Source: Stutzerimonas decontaminans
GTDB lineage: Bacteria; Pseudomonadota; Gammaproteobacteria; Pseudomonadales; Pseudomonadaceae
Reading direction: 5' to 3'
DNA length: 64,000 nucleotides
Assembly (NCBI RefSeq): GCF_000661915.1
Contig: NZ_CP007509.1
Coordinates: forward strand, 3,179,501 to 3,243,500
The translations under genes were made by a program, and so were the position numbers. Below the pieces are notes generated by a model. That model was not told the origin of the DNA. It made no database searches and was given only the letters and a program-made list of their open reading frames with translations. Shown here one piece after another: positions 44,090 through 53,740 of this stretch. The first letter of the stretch is position 1. The number at the start of each line of letters is the position of its first letter.

Positions 44090-44905
44090 TTGGCCAAGAT
44101 CATCGTAGTCACTTCCGGCAAAGGTGGCGTTGGTAAAACCACCACCAGCGCCGCCATCGGTACCGGCCTCGCTCTGCGCGGCCACAAGACCGTCATCGTC
44201 GATTTCGACGTCGGTCTGAGGAACCTCGACTTGATCATGGGCTGCGAGCGCCGGGTGGTTTATGACTTCGTCAACGTCATCAATGGCGATGCATCCCTGA
44301 CCCAGGCTCTGATCAAAGACAAGCGCCTGGAGAACCTTTTCGTGCTGGCTGCCAGCCAGACCCGCGACAAGGACGCGCTGACCCAGGAAGGTGTCGGCAA
44401 GGTCATCGATGAACTGAGCAAGAACTTCGAATACGTCATCTGCGACTCGCCGGCTGGTATTGAAAAAGGCGCGCACCTGGCCATGTATTTCGCCGACGAG
44501 GCCATCGTCGTCACCAACCCGGAAGTATCTTCGGTACGTGACTCCGATCGCATGCTTGGCCTGCTGGCAAGCAAGTCCCGTCGTGCCGAAAGCGGCGAGG
44601 AGCCGATCAAGGAACATCTGCTGCTGACCCGCTACAACCCGGAGCGCGTCACCAAGGGCGAAATGCTCGGTGTCGAGGACGTCGAGGAGATCCTTTCCAT
44701 CCGCCTGCTCGGCGTGATCCCCGAATCGCAGGCTGTGCTCAAGGCTTCCAACCAGGGCATTCCGGTGATTCTCGATGACCAGAGCGATGCCGGCCAGGCG
44801 TACAGCGATGCCGTCGACCGCCTGCTCGGCAAGGAAGTTGTGCACCGCTTCCTCGACGTCAAAAAGCCAGGCTTCCTGCAACGACTTTTCGGAGGCCGAG
44901 AATGA
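44090..44905 (+). CDS. minD: Septum site-determining ATPase MinD
   Basis: The family start ([17 protein letters not shown]) is reached only from a TTG at 44090, which has AGGGTGA nine bases upstream. The 271-residue protein has the deviant Walker A (GKGGVGKTT), [10 protein letters not shown], and the amphipathic membrane-targeting tail [10 protein letters not shown]. It forms membrane-bound ATP dimers that carry MinC and are released by MinE. It overlaps minE by four bases. Confidence 0.96.
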   Translation: MAKIIVVTSGKGGVGKTTTSAAIGTGLALRGHKTVIVDFDVGLRNLDLIMGCERRVVYDFVNVINGDASLTQALIKDKRLENLFVLAASQTRDKDALTQEGVGKVIDELSKNFEYVICDSPAGIEKGAHLAMYFADEAIVVTNPEVSSVRDSDRMLGLLASKSRRAESGEEPIKEHLLLTRYNPERVTKGEMLGVEDVEEILSIRLLGVIPESQAVLKASNQGIPVILDDQSDAGQAYSDAVDRLLGKEVVHRFLDVKKPGFLQRLFGGRE

Positions 44906-45159
44906 ACCTCTTCGACTTCTTCCGTGAACGCAAGAAGAAGGAAACTCCAGCGGCGATCGCCAAAGAGCGCCTGCAGATCATCGTTGCCCATGAGCGCGGC
45001 CAGCGCACCGAGCCGGATTACCTGCCGGCCCTGCAGAAGGAACTGGTCGAGGTGATCCGCAAGTACGTCAACATCGACAGCGATCAGGTCCAGGTTGCAC
45101 TTGAGGATCAGGGCAGCTGCTCGATCCTGGAACTCAATATCACCCTGCCGGATCGCTGA
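44902..45159 (+). CDS. minE: Topological specificity factor MinE
   Basis: The 85-residue product starts [14 protein letters not shown] (membrane-binding helix). The anti-MinCD region follows ([16 protein letters not shown]), then the dimerisation half. It stimulates MinD ATPase and drives pole-to-pole oscillation. The ATG lies within the minD stop as ATGA, giving coupling. Confidence 0.96.
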   Translation: MNLFDFFRERKKKETPAAIAKERLQIIVAHERGQRTEPDYLPALQKELVEVIRKYVNIDSDQVQVALEDQGSCSILELNITLPDR

Positions 45160-45178
45160 GCGAAACCGGCGTACAGAA

Positions 45179-45211
45179 ACGGCGGCCCACGGGTCGCCGT
45201 CTTCGTTTGTG
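45179..45211 (+). terminator. Probable intrinsic terminator after minE
   Basis: ACGGCG and CGCCGT enclose a smaller CCC-GGG pairing, and a short T-rich tail (CTTCGTTTGT) follows. The hairpin lies 20 bases after the minE stop and before rluA. Confidence 0.5.
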
Positions 45212-45221
45212 GAAAAAGCGA

Positions 45222-45857
45222 ATGCCTCTAAGCGCTATCGAGATCGTCCATCAGGACGCCGCCCTGCTAGTCATCAACAAGCCGACCCTGCTGCTTTCCG
45301 TACCGGGCCGCGCCGAAGACAACCGTGACTGTCTAGTGACCCGCCTGCAGGAAAACGGCTATCCCGAGGCCCGCATCGTGCATCGCCTGGACTGGGAAAC
45401 CTCCGGGCTAATCGTGCTCGCCCGCGACGCTGATACGCACCGTGAGCTGTCCCGTCAGTTCCATGATCGTGAAACGGAAAAGGCCTATACCGCGCTGTGC
45501 TGGGGCCAGCCGGAGCAGGACAGCGGCAGCATCGACCTGCCGCTGCGCTACGATCCGCCGACCAAACCTCGCCACGTCGTCGATCACGAGCTGGGCAAGC
45601 ACGCACTGACCTTCTGGCGCGTGCTCGAACGCTGTGGCGACTACAGCCGCGTCGAGCTGACGCCCATCACCGGCCGCTCCCACCAGCTGCGAGTCCATAT
45701 GCTGTCGATCGGTCATCCGCTGCTCGGCGATCGCCTGTACGCACATGAACAGGCGCTGCAAGCGCATGAACGCCTGTGCCTGCATGCAAGCATGCTAGCG
45801 CTGACGCATCCGCAAACCAGCGAGCGCCTGCGCTTCGAGTGCCCGGCGCCGTTCTAG
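45222..45857 (+). CDS. rluA: Dual-specificity 23S rRNA/tRNA pseudouridine synthase RluA
   Basis: ATG 45222 gives 211 residues, matching RluA (219 in E. coli) along the whole length. HRLDWETSGLIVLA carries the catalytic Asp, PITGRSHQLRVHM is conserved, and GHPLLGDRLYA follows. There is no S4 domain, as in RluA. It modifies U746 of 23S rRNA and U32 of several tRNAs in E. coli. A TTG start 15 bases earlier is less likely. The position after minCDE is common in Pseudomonas, as I recall. Confidence 0.9.
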   Translation: MPLSAIEIVHQDAALLVINKPTLLLSVPGRAEDNRDCLVTRLQENGYPEARIVHRLDWETSGLIVLARDADTHRELSRQFHDRETEKAYTALCWGQPEQDSGSIDLPLRYDPPTKPRHVVDHELGKHALTFWRVLERCGDYSRVELTPITGRSHQLRVHMLSIGHPLLGDRLYAHEQALQAHERLCLHASMLALTHPQTSERLRFECPAPF

Positions 45858-45979
45858 GTAGTGGCCACATCTGCCCCACCTGCCGCGCGCTCACTCCAAA
45901 GCGCGAGGCAGTTGCCGGCGCGCTTATTCGCCGGTGTCGAATGCTATAGACTTCGTGACCTGGCAGTCCGGAGTCCGAA

Positions 45980-47269
45980 ATGCGCAAAGCTCTCAACCAA
46001 GGCCTGATTGAATATCTGCAGGCGTCCCCTACCCCTTTCCATGCCACCGAGAACCTCGCCCAGGCGCTACAGGCCGCCGGCTACCGTGCGCTGGACGAGC
46101 GCGAGGCCTGGCATACCGAAGCCGGCGGGCGTTACTACGTCACCCGCAACGACTCGGCCATCATTGCCTTTCAGCTCGGCAGCAAACCGCTCGTCGAGCA
46201 CGGCTTGCGCCTGGTCGGCGCGCACACCGACAGCCCATGCCTGCGGGTGAAACCGCAGCCGGAGCTGCAGCGCCAGGGCTTTTGGCAACTCGGTGTGGAG
46301 GTATATGGAGGGGCCCTGCTTGCGCCTTGGTTCGACCGCGACCTGTCGCTGGCCGGGCGCGTCACGTACAGCCGAGATGGCCGCATCGAAAGCCAGCTGA
46401 TCGATTTCAAGCTGCCAATCGCGACGATTCCGAACCTAGCGATTCACCTGAACCGGGAAGCCAATCAGGGCTGGGCCATCAACGCCCAGAACGAGCTGCC
46501 GCCGATCCTCGCGCAGATCGCCAGCCAGGAAAGCCCGGACTTCCGCGCATTACTGGCTGATCAGCTCGGGCGCGAGCATGGTCTGGTCGCCGACGTGGTA
46601 CTGGACTTCGAGCTGAGCTTCTACGACACCCAGGCTGCCGCTGTGATCGGCTTGCATGGTGACTTCATCGCCGGCGCACGCCTGGACAACCTGCTCTCCT
46701 GCTTCGCCGGGTTGCAGGCCTTGCTGAACACCGAGCCCGAACATAGCTGCGTGCTGGTCTGCACCGATCACGAGGAAGTTGGCTCCACCTCGCTATGCGG
46801 TGCGGACGGCCCCTTCCTGGAACAGGTATTGCGCCGTCTGCTGCCAGATGGGGATGACTTCCAGCGTGCGATCAGCCATTCGCTGCTGATCTCTGCCGAC
46901 AACGCCCATGCCGTGCATCCCAACTACCCCGACAAGCACGATGGCAACCACGGCCCGAAGCTCAATGCCGGCCCGGTGATCAAGGTCAACAACAATCAGC
47001 GCTACGCCACCAACAGCGAAACCGCGGGCTACTTCCGCCATCTCTGTCTGGAAAACGAAGTGCCGGTGCAGAGCTTCGTCACCCGCAGCGATATGGGCTG
47101 CGGTTCGACCATCGGCCCGATAACGGCCAGCCAGCTGGGCGTACGAACCGTCGATATCGGCCTGCCGACCTTCGCCATGCATTCGATTCGAGAGCTCGCC
47201 GGGAGCCAGGATCTGGCGCATCTGGTCAAGGTGCTGACTGCCTTCTACAACAGCAGCCAACTGCCCTGA
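45980..47269 (+). CDS. apeB: M18 family aminopeptidase (ApeB)
   Basis: The 429-residue product is a dinuclear zinc aminopeptidase: [36 protein letters not shown] and AMHSIREL. The DHEEVGS Glu pair and both His sites are intact. It removes N-terminal (often acidic) residues from peptides in the cytoplasm. It is a solitary gene, convergent with the quinone oxidoreductase gene, and no unusual features are seen. Confidence 0.94.
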   Translation: MRKALNQGLIEYLQASPTPFHATENLAQALQAAGYRALDEREAWHTEAGGRYYVTRNDSAIIAFQLGSKPLVEHGLRLVGAHTDSPCLRVKPQPELQRQGFWQLGVEVYGGALLAPWFDRDLSLAGRVTYSRDGRIESQLIDFKLPIATIPNLAIHLNREANQGWAINAQNELPPILAQIASQESPDFRALLADQLGREHGLVADVVLDFELSFYDTQAAAVIGLHGDFIAGARLDNLLSCFAGLQALLNTEPEHSCVLVCTDHEEVGSTSLCGADGPFLEQVLRRLLPDGDDFQRAISHSLLISADNAHAVHPNYPDKHDGNHGPKLNAGPVIKVNNNQRYATNSETAGYFRHLCLENEVPVQSFVTRSDMGCGSTIGPITASQLGVRTVDIGLPTFAMHSIRELAGSQDLAHLVKVLTAFYNSSQLP

Positions 47270-47336
47270 CTTGATCACGCTGTGGGCAGGCCCTGCCTAC
47301 TCACAGCGATGCACTGGTCCGCCTAGGAGTGCGTGA

Positions 47337-48299
47337 TCAGGAAAGCGCACTGTCTATCACCAACGCTACCTTTCCGGAAACGGTATTGCTAGCGAGCGCG
47401 GCAAACGCCGCCTCTGCGTCTCCGATGGCGAAGGTTCGCTCCAGACGCGGCGAAAGCTTGCCCTGAGTGAATAGCGGCCAGACCTTCTCCTCCATTTCCG
47501 CCAGCAGCCCTGCCTTGTAGTCGGCATCACGGCTGCGCAAAGTCGAGCCTATCAGCTGGATGCGTTTGGCCAGCAGCCCGGCGAGATCCATCTCGGCCTT
47601 GCGGCCGCCCATCAGACCGATCATCACCCAGCGCCCATCCATCGCCAGCAGCTGCATGTTAAGCGCAGCGTATTTGGCACCCACCGGGTCCAAGATCATG
47701 TCGAACGGGCCGAAATCGCGCAGCGCTTCGAGCGAGTCGCCACGTAGCACACCACCCTGAGCACCCAGCGATTCGCAGTACGCCAACCGCTCCGCCGAAC
47801 CGACGCTGACCCAACAGGGATTACCGAACGCCTTGCAGAGCTGGATCGCCGCCGAGCCAACGCCGCTGGCACCGGCATGCAGCAGCACCTTGTCGCCGGC
47901 CAGTAGCGCGCCAAGCCGATAGAGATTCAGCCAGGCCGTGGCGTAAACCTCGGGGATCACCGCAGCCTCATGCAGCGCCATGCCCTCCGGGACCGGCAAC
48001 GCATGGCGGGCGTCGACCACCACCTCCTCAGCCATACCACCCCCGGCGAGCAGCGTGCATACGCGATCCCCCACCTTCCAGCGGCTGCGCCCGTTAACCT
48101 CGGCTACCACACCTGCGCATTCCAGCCCCAAGGTGTCGGTCACCCCGGCTGGCGGCGGATAATGTCCGGCGCGTTGCAGCAGGTCCGCGCGGTTAAGCCC
48201 AGCGGCAGCGACGCGGATACGGACTTCTCCCTCGCCGCACGCCGGAGCCGGGCGCTCGGCCCAATCCAGATGCCCCTCGATACCTTGCAATGCCTTCAT
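47337..48299 (-). CDS. Quinone oxidoreductase-like (PIG3-type) medium-chain dehydrogenase
   Basis: The start at 48299 is fixed by GGAGG five bases upstream; the longer frame to 48392 lacks a site. The 320-residue product has the NAD(P)H:quinone oxidoreductase plan without zinc ligands, with AAAGLNRADLLQRAGHYPPPAG at the catalytic side. It has HAGASGVGSAAIQLCKAFG for cofactor binding. It should reduce quinones with NADPH; the substrate is open. It diverges from prc. Confidence 0.88.
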   Translation of the reverse strand: MKALQGIEGHLDWAERPAPACGEGEVRIRVAAAGLNRADLLQRAGHYPPPAGVTDTLGLECAGVVAEVNGRSRWKVGDRVCTLLAGGGMAEEVVVDARHALPVPEGMALHEAAVIPEVYATAWLNLYRLGALLAGDKVLLHAGASGVGSAAIQLCKAFGNPCWVSVGSAERLAYCESLGAQGGVLRGDSLEALRDFGPFDMILDPVGAKYAALNMQLLAMDGRWVMIGLMGGRKAEMDLAGLLAKRIQLIGSTLRSRDADYKAGLLAEMEEKVWPLFTQGKLSPRLERTFAIGDAEAAFAALASNTVSGKVALVIDSALS

Positions 48300-48472
48300 G
48301 CTGCCTCCATAGTGGTTCCTATCTCTGCCCACCCAACTGATCGCTCGCTGGCCTTCTTTGACCACCTTCACCATCGGGCTTGTGCTTTCCACCGCCGGAC
48401 GGAAACCGAACCGGCGCCTACTTTAGATGGCCTAATATGCGTTATTCCCTTGCCTTACGTCGCCCCCAAGCC

Positions 48473-50557
48473 ATGAAACGTACGCTGACCTGCACCATTC
48501 TCGCCGTCCTTTTCGGACTTCACGCCTCGCTGGCCATGGCCAAAGCCGTGAGCACGCCGGAGAACTGGGACTACCTGCAACCCGATCGGGACCAAGTGAT
48601 CGCCAGCCTGAACGTCGTCGAACTGCTCAAGCGCCATCACTACAACAAACCGCCATTGAATGACGCGCGCTCGGCGAAGATCTTCGACAGCTATATCCAG
48701 ATGCTCGACCCTTCGCGCAGCTACTTCCTGGCATCCGACCTCGAAGAGTTCGGCAAGTGGCGCAACCAGTTCGACGACTTCCTCAAAGGCGGAAATCTCG
48801 AGCCAGGCTTTGCCATCTACAAGCGCCATCTGGAGCGGTTGCAGAATCGCCTCAATTACGCGCTTGGCCTGCTTGGCAAGGGCGTCGACAGCTTCGACTT
48901 CACTATTGATGAAGAGCTGCTGATCGATCGCGAGAAAGCCGCATGGGCCAGGAACATGGCCGAACTCGACGACCTTTGGCGTAAGCGCGTCAAGGATGAG
49001 GTGCTGCGCCTGAAGCTCGCCGGTAAGGAACCCAAGGCCATCGAGGAGCTGCTGACCAAGCGTTACAAGAACCAGCTGGCGCGCCTGAATCAGACGCGCG
49101 GCGAGGACGTGTTCCAGACTTACATCAACGCGTTCGCCCAGTCCTACGATCCGCATACCCAGTATCTGTCTCCGGACAACGCGGAGAACTTTGACATCAA
49201 TATGAGCCTGTCGCTCGAAGGCATCGGTGCAGTGCTGCAGAGTGACAACGAGCACGTCAAGATCGTGCGTCTGGTTCCAGCCGGCCCGGCCGAGAAAAGC
49301 AAGCAGCTGGCGCCAGCGGACAAGATCATCGGGGTTGGTCAGGCCAACGACGAAATGGTCGATGTCATCGGCTGGCGTCTGGATGAAGTGGTCAAACTGA
49401 TCCGCGGCCCGAAAGGCTCCGTCGTTCACCTGGAAGTCATCCCGGCGAGCAATGCGCCGAATGATCAGAGCAGCAAGGTCGTCGCCATTACTCGCGAAGC
49501 GGTGAAGTTGGAGGAGCAGGCCGCGAAGAAGTCGGTGCTGAACCTTGAACATCAGGGTCAGAGCTTCAAGCTCGGAGTGATCGAGGTTCCTGCGTTCTAC
49601 CTGGACTTCAAGGCCCTGCGCGCCGGAGACCAGAACTACAAGAGCACCACTCGCGATGTGAAGAAGCTGCTCTCCGAGCTGGAAGCCGAAAAAGTCGACG
49701 GCGTGGTCATCGACTTGCGCAATAACGGCGGCGGCTCGCTGCAAGAGGCGACCGAACTCACTGGCTTGTTCATCGATCAAGGCCCGACCGTTCTCGTGCG
49801 CAACAGCGATGGCCGCGTGGACGTACTCGCCGACGAACAGACCGGCGCCTATTACAAGGGGCCGCTGGCTGTCCTGGTTAATCGCCTGTCGGCATCCGCT
49901 TCGGAAATCTTTGCTGGCGCCATGCAGGACTATCACCGTGCACTGATCCTCGGCGGCCAGACCTTCGGCAAGGGCACCGTGCAGACTATCCAGCCACTCA
50001 ACCACGGTGAACTGAAGCTCACACTGGCCAAGTTCTATCGCGTATCCGGGCAGAGCACCCAGCACCAGGGCGTAATACCCGATATCACCTACCCTGCCGA
50101 TGTCGATACCAAGGAAATTGGCGAAAGTGCACTTCCCGAAGCCCTACCGTGGGACAGCATCCGGGCAGCCATCAACCCGGATATGAATCCGTTCAAGCCG
50201 TTCCTGGCTGAGCTCAAGGCGCGCCATGAGGCACGCACCGGCGAGAACCCGGATTTCGTCTTCACCCGCGACCGCCTGGCGCTTGCTCAGGAGCTGATGC
50301 ACGACACCACTGTCAGTCTCAATGAGGATAAACGCCGCGCCCAGCAGGCAGACATCGAGAAGCGCCAGCTGGCACTGGAGAACGCACTACGCCTGGCCAA
50401 AGGCGAGCAGCCGCTGGCCAAACTGGAGAAGGAAGACGAAACGACGCCGCATATTGACGCGGACAAGCCCAAGCCGGAAGACGATGCGTACCTCTCCGAA
50501 AGCGGGCGCATTCTGCTGGATTATCTGGGCTTGAGTTCGGCAATGGCCAAGCACTGA
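48473..50557 (+). CDS. prc: Tail-specific (carboxy-terminal processing) protease Prc
   Basis: I take ATG 48473, which gives a standard signal (MKRTLTCTILAVLFGLHASLAMA) and 694 residues, close to other pseudomonad Prc proteins; ATG 48437 is possible. A PDZ domain (SLEGIGAVLQ, GPAEKSKQLAPADKIIGVGQ) is followed by the S41 core. Ser475 (in SASASEIF) and Lys500 (FGKGTV) are the likely Ser-Lys dyad. In the periplasm it degrades proteins from C-terminal tags; in P. aeruginosa the homologue (AlgO) affects alginate control. A DUF3340 C-terminus is present. Confidence 0.94.
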   Translation: MKRTLTCTILAVLFGLHASLAMAKAVSTPENWDYLQPDRDQVIASLNVVELLKRHHYNKPPLNDARSAKIFDSYIQMLDPSRSYFLASDLEEFGKWRNQFDDFLKGGNLEPGFAIYKRHLERLQNRLNYALGLLGKGVDSFDFTIDEELLIDREKAAWARNMAELDDLWRKRVKDEVLRLKLAGKEPKAIEELLTKRYKNQLARLNQTRGEDVFQTYINAFAQSYDPHTQYLSPDNAENFDINMSLSLEGIGAVLQSDNEHVKIVRLVPAGPAEKSKQLAPADKIIGVGQANDEMVDVIGWRLDEVVKLIRGPKGSVVHLEVIPASNAPNDQSSKVVAITREAVKLEEQAAKKSVLNLEHQGQSFKLGVIEVPAFYLDFKALRAGDQNYKSTTRDVKKLLSELEAEKVDGVVIDLRNNGGGSLQEATELTGLFIDQGPTVLVRNSDGRVDVLADEQTGAYYKGPLAVLVNRLSASASEIFAGAMQDYHRALILGGQTFGKGTVQTIQPLNHGELKLTLAKFYRVSGQSTQHQGVIPDITYPADVDTKEIGESALPEALPWDSIRAAINPDMNPFKPFLAELKARHEARTGENPDFVFTRDRLALAQELMHDTTVSLNEDKRRAQQADIEKRQLALENALRLAKGEQPLAKLEKEDETTPHIDADKPKPEDDAYLSESGRILLDYLGLSSAMAKH

Positions 50558-50610
50558 TGTGTTGAAGAAAGTAGCGATGTCATCAAATTGACATCGCTGC
50601 ATCGTGAAAT

Positions 50611-50638
50611 GAAAGGGCCGCGCTGCGGCCTTTTTATT
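50611..50638 (+). terminator. Intrinsic terminator after prc
   Basis: GGCCGC and GCGGCC form a 6-bp stem around a three-base loop, followed directly by five T. It lies 53 bases after the prc stop and in front of the EAL gene. Confidence 0.88.
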
Positions 50639-50656
50639 TCACGCCCAGAGACCTCC

Positions 50657-52450
50657 ATGACAGTCACCGAGCAGTTGAGCACGCTGGGATACATCCTTGC
50701 TCACGGCGACATCACTACCTTGTTCCAACCCATCGTCTCGCTCTCGGAGCGGCGCATACTCGGTTACGAGGCACTCAGCCGCGGGCCTTCCAACGGTCCC
50801 CTGCATTCGCCGATCAACCTCCTCGCCACCGCACGCCACGCTGGCCGCCTCAACGAACTGGAGATGACCTGCCGCGAGACTGCGTGCCGGCGTTACAGCC
50901 AGGTGGCGCTGCGCGGCAAACTGTTCCTGAATGCCTCACCGGAAACCCTGCTTGATGCAACCCACAAGCCTGGGCGCACGCTGGAGCTGCTGCACGCCTA
51001 TGGCATTTCCGCGGACAACGTTGTCATCGAACTCACCGAACAGGCACCGGCCGACGATCTCGAACTGCTGGATAAAGCCCTTCATCACTACCGCTCGATG
51101 GGCTTCAGCATCGCACTCGACGACCTTGGTGCCGGTTATTCAAGCCTGCGCCTATGGTCCGAGCTGCGACCAGACTATGTGAAGATCGACCGCTATTTCA
51201 TCGACGGCATTCATCTCGATCCGGTGAAGCGCGAATTCGTCGAGTCCATCCTGAAGATCGCCCGCGCCTCACGTACCCAGGTCATCGCAGAGGGTATCGA
51301 GCTGCAAGAGGAGCTGGCGGTGCTGGCCGGCATGGGTATCGATCTGGTGCAAGGCTATCTGCTCGGACGGCCGCAGGAGTTGCCTGCGCTGGATATTGAA
51401 GAGATCCTGCCTTCAGCGAAGGCCCAGCAGAATAGCTTCGTCGAAGAGCCCGGCACCCTGTCCGCGCTGCTCATCCGGCAACCCGCGATGTCGGCAGAGC
51501 GCCCGGTCGCCGAGTTGCTCGAAGCGTTTCGCCTGCAACCCAATCTGAACTCGATCGCGGTCGTGGACGACGACGCGCGGCCGGTCGGGATCATCCACCG
51601 CAATCTCATCTCCGATGCGCTGCTCAAGCCCTACGCCACGGATCTGCTCGCGCGCAAGCCGGTCAGTCGACTGATGAGCACCAACTTTCTTGCCGTCGAA
51701 CTCGAACAGTCGCTGCAGCAAGTCAGTCGCCTGCTGACGAGTCGAGCTCGTCAGCGAATAGAGGAAGATTTCGTTATCACCCAGGCGGGCAGCTATCATG
51801 GCGTCGGCCGCGTCATCGACGTTCTTAGGCTGATAACCGAGCTGAAGATCCAGCAAGCGCGCCATGCCAATCCACTGACGCTGCTGCCTGGGAACGTGCC
51901 GATACAGCAATGCCTGACACGCCTGCTGCTGCAGCGACGCCAGGCGCTGGTCTGCTACGTCGATATCGACAACTTCAAGCCGTTCAACGACCTCTACGGC
52001 TATGGCAAAGGTGACGAAGTGCTGCTGTGTCTCGCTCAATGCCTGAATGACCGGGTCGACCCGCGGGTGGATTTCGTCGGTCATATAGGCGGTGATGACT
52101 TCATGCTGGTGCTGAGCGGCCATGACTGGGAGCAGCGCATCGACCAGCTGCAGCATGATTTCATGCTCCGCAGTAGAGCGTTCTACCAGCGAGAACACCT
52201 AGAGGCCGAGTGCTTTTTCTCCTCCAGCCGGGACGGACGAGAACAGCGCTATGCCTTGTTATCACTGTCCATTGGGGTTGTCAGTGTTCGCCCAGAGCAC
52301 ACCGACCGCTTAGACGCAGGCAGACTCGCCGCCCTGGCGTCGGAAGCCAAACGTCACGCGAAACAGGTAAGCGGCCCGAGCTTTCATCTGATCGATGCAG
52401 GCGAACCGCCGAAGGCTTATACCCCCAGCTGCGCTGCCTTTTCCTTGTAG
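50657..52450 (+). CDS. EAL-CBS-GGDEF-type cyclic di-GMP protein with degenerate GGDDF
   Basis: The 597-residue product has an EAL domain at about 15-255 with intact E38-A39-L40, ELTEQ, DDLGAGYSS, VKIDRY, VIAEGIE and QGY. A CBS-like pair (about 270-410) follows, then a GGDEF domain with GGDDF at 478-482 and no I-site Arg. The EAL part should be an active phosphodiesterase of c-di-GMP. The fourth residue of the GGDEF motif is Asp, so cyclase activity is doubtful. This gene follows prc as in P. aeruginosa. The CBS pair may bind an adenine nucleotide. It is cytoplasmic, with no membrane helices. Confidence 0.92.
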   Translation: MTVTEQLSTLGYILAHGDITTLFQPIVSLSERRILGYEALSRGPSNGPLHSPINLLATARHAGRLNELEMTCRETACRRYSQVALRGKLFLNASPETLLDATHKPGRTLELLHAYGISADNVVIELTEQAPADDLELLDKALHHYRSMGFSIALDDLGAGYSSLRLWSELRPDYVKIDRYFIDGIHLDPVKREFVESILKIARASRTQVIAEGIELQEELAVLAGMGIDLVQGYLLGRPQELPALDIEEILPSAKAQQNSFVEEPGTLSALLIRQPAMSAERPVAELLEAFRLQPNLNSIAVVDDDARPVGIIHRNLISDALLKPYATDLLARKPVSRLMSTNFLAVELEQSLQQVSRLLTSRARQRIEEDFVITQAGSYHGVGRVIDVLRLITELKIQQARHANPLTLLPGNVPIQQCLTRLLLQRRQALVCYVDIDNFKPFNDLYGYGKGDEVLLCLAQCLNDRVDPRVDFVGHIGGDDFMLVLSGHDWEQRIDQLQHDFMLRSRAFYQREHLEAECFFSSSRDGREQRYALLSLSIGVVSVRPEHTDRLDAGRLAALASEAKRHAKQVSGPSFHLIDAGEPPKAYTPSCAAFSL

Positions 52451-52884
52451 CGGTCTGCCTGGAGCGAATCGGCGACTAGGCCGTAACCTCCCGCGCGATA
52501 CAGCTGCTCGAGACGAACAGCTGCCAGCGGGTGCCCCGCTTCGGCAGCCTGGGACCACCAGCGAGCCGCCTCGTTGCCATCCGGTCCGTGAGACGCTTCT
52601 TCGCTCAGGCTGACGACACCCATCTGGTAAGCTGCTTTGACATCACCGGCCTTGGCCGCTAGCCGCAACAAGCGGACGCCCTCCTGCTTGGCACCGTAGC
52701 CACGCCCGCGAAAATACAGAATATGGCCGTAGAAACTCTGCGCACCTACGTCTCCCATGGCGGCCATGCGCGCAAACTGGCCTTCCATCCAACGCCAGAG
52801 TTTCGGTTGCTGGACAGCGTAGCGAGATGTCATCAACTTGCGGGCCGCAAAATAACCGAGCCTCGCGCGCAGTCTCCACAACAT
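52417..52884 (-). CDS. Sel1-like repeat protein
   Basis: GGAGGAAGG precedes ATG 52884. The 155-residue product contains Sel1-type helices: GAQSFYGHILYFRGRGYGAKQEGVRLLRLAAKAGDVKAAYQMG and EAARWWSQAAEAGHPLAAVRLEQLY. Such repeats bind other proteins. Its 3' end overlaps the 3' end of the EAL gene by 34 bases on the opposite strand. The function is unknown. It is translationally coupled to the gene upstream of it (TGATG). Confidence 0.85.
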   Translation of the reverse strand: MLWRLRARLGYFAARKLMTSRYAVQQPKLWRWMEGQFARMAAMGDVGAQSFYGHILYFRGRGYGAKQEGVRLLRLAAKAGDVKAAYQMGVVSLSEEASHGPDGNEAARWWSQAAEAGHPLAAVRLEQLYRAGGYGLVADSLQADRYKEKAAQLGV

Positions 52885-53252
52885 CAGCCTTCCTCCGGAT
52901 ATTCAAACTCGAAAACCCGCGCCACTTCGCCGGCATGCCAGGACGCAGCGGCAGTACCGTCCGCCGCTCCCGAGAAGCGTCCCAGTCGGGCAGCACACTC
53001 GAAAAAGCCCGTTCGAGGCAGACGGCTAGCGCCCTGACTGATGACCAAGGCGCTGCGCAACGGACGCTCCGACCGGGCGTCAATCGCCGCGAGATGCTCC
53101 AGCGCAGCGGTCAGGGTCTGCATCGCAGGGGTTGGCAGTTGAAGGCGCTCGACAAGGGCACGATAGGTCACCAAATGCCGCTGGCGACGTGCGGCATCTA
53201 GCTCACCGAGCAACGCCTGCCAGTGCTGGCGGCTAATGGATACTGACGTCAA
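52884..53252 (-). CDS. Hypothetical protein coupled to the HTH gene
   Basis: Translation probably starts at a TTG (53252) with GGGAGGGGGA upstream, overlapping the HTH gene stop as TTGA. A GTG 15 bases earlier is also possible. The 122-residue product begins VSISRQHWQALLGELDAARRQ and ends with VARVFEFEYPEEG. I recognise no family. It is followed by the Sel1 gene with a TGATG overlap, making a three-gene unit. A partner role to the HTH protein is plausible from coupling only. Confidence 0.7.
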   Translation of the reverse strand: MTSVSISRQHWQALLGELDAARRQRHLVTYRALVERLQLPTPAMQTLTAALEHLAAIDARSERPLRSALVISQGASRLPRTGFFECAARLGRFSGAADGTAAASWHAGEVARVFEFEYPEEG

Positions 53253-53575
53253 GCGTCCCCCTCCCAACCGGCGATTTCCAATGCACGTGCCAGCGCGCGG
53301 CGAATCGCAGCATCGGGCTCGCGCTCACCTGCCTCGATCAACCCCAGATAAGCAGGACTGATACCGACCGCGCGCGCCAGCGCTTCCAGGGAAAGCCCCT
53401 TGTTCTCGCGCAAAGGGGCCATTTGGCTCAATGAAGGGCGCGGCAGCGCATCCGGGACAGATGGAGCTCGTGCAGCTGGCTGCACTCCTACCGCACTGAG
53501 GAGTGCCTGGTACTCGTCCCATGGCAGAACGGCGTACTCCGGCGAGCCGTCACGCATGATGACCTGTACATTCAT
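53249..53575 (-). CDS. Xre-type HTH protein with an N-terminal Phd/YefM-like segment
   Basis: The 108-residue product has an N-terminal MRDGSPEYAVLPWDEYQALL stretch like small antitoxin or prevent-host-death proteins. A Pro-rich linker and a lambda-type HTH (KGLSLEALARAVGISPAYLGLIEAGEREP) follow. It is probably a DNA-binding regulator of its own operon. The overlap with the next gene resembles toxin-antitoxin layout, but the partner does not look like a toxin family that I know. Confidence 0.82.
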   Translation of the reverse strand: MNVQVIMRDGSPEYAVLPWDEYQALLSAVGVQPAARAPSVPDALPRPSLSQMAPLRENKGLSLEALARAVGISPAYLGLIEAGEREPDAAIRRALARALEIAGWEGDA

Positions 53576-53740
53576 CCGTATTTCCTCTGGCGTCGATCAG
53601 AGGCGGAATCTTAACAGCCCTCGCGCCTCCTTGACGCTACCAACCTGCCGCAGGCAACAGCGAATCGGGACCGGCACCGCAAAAGTACGAGCGGCACCGA
53701 CCAGCGGACGCGCAGTGCACGTTTGCCGGTGTTGCCCCGG

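Noticed and set aside
44090..44905. minD as a disrupted gene because it lacks an ATG
   Set aside because: A TTG with a good ribosome binding site gives the exact family N-terminus, and the rest of the protein is intact.
48455..50065. A 536-codon minus-strand frame opposite prc
   Set aside because: It is the antisense of a well-conserved protease gene and has no domain of its own.
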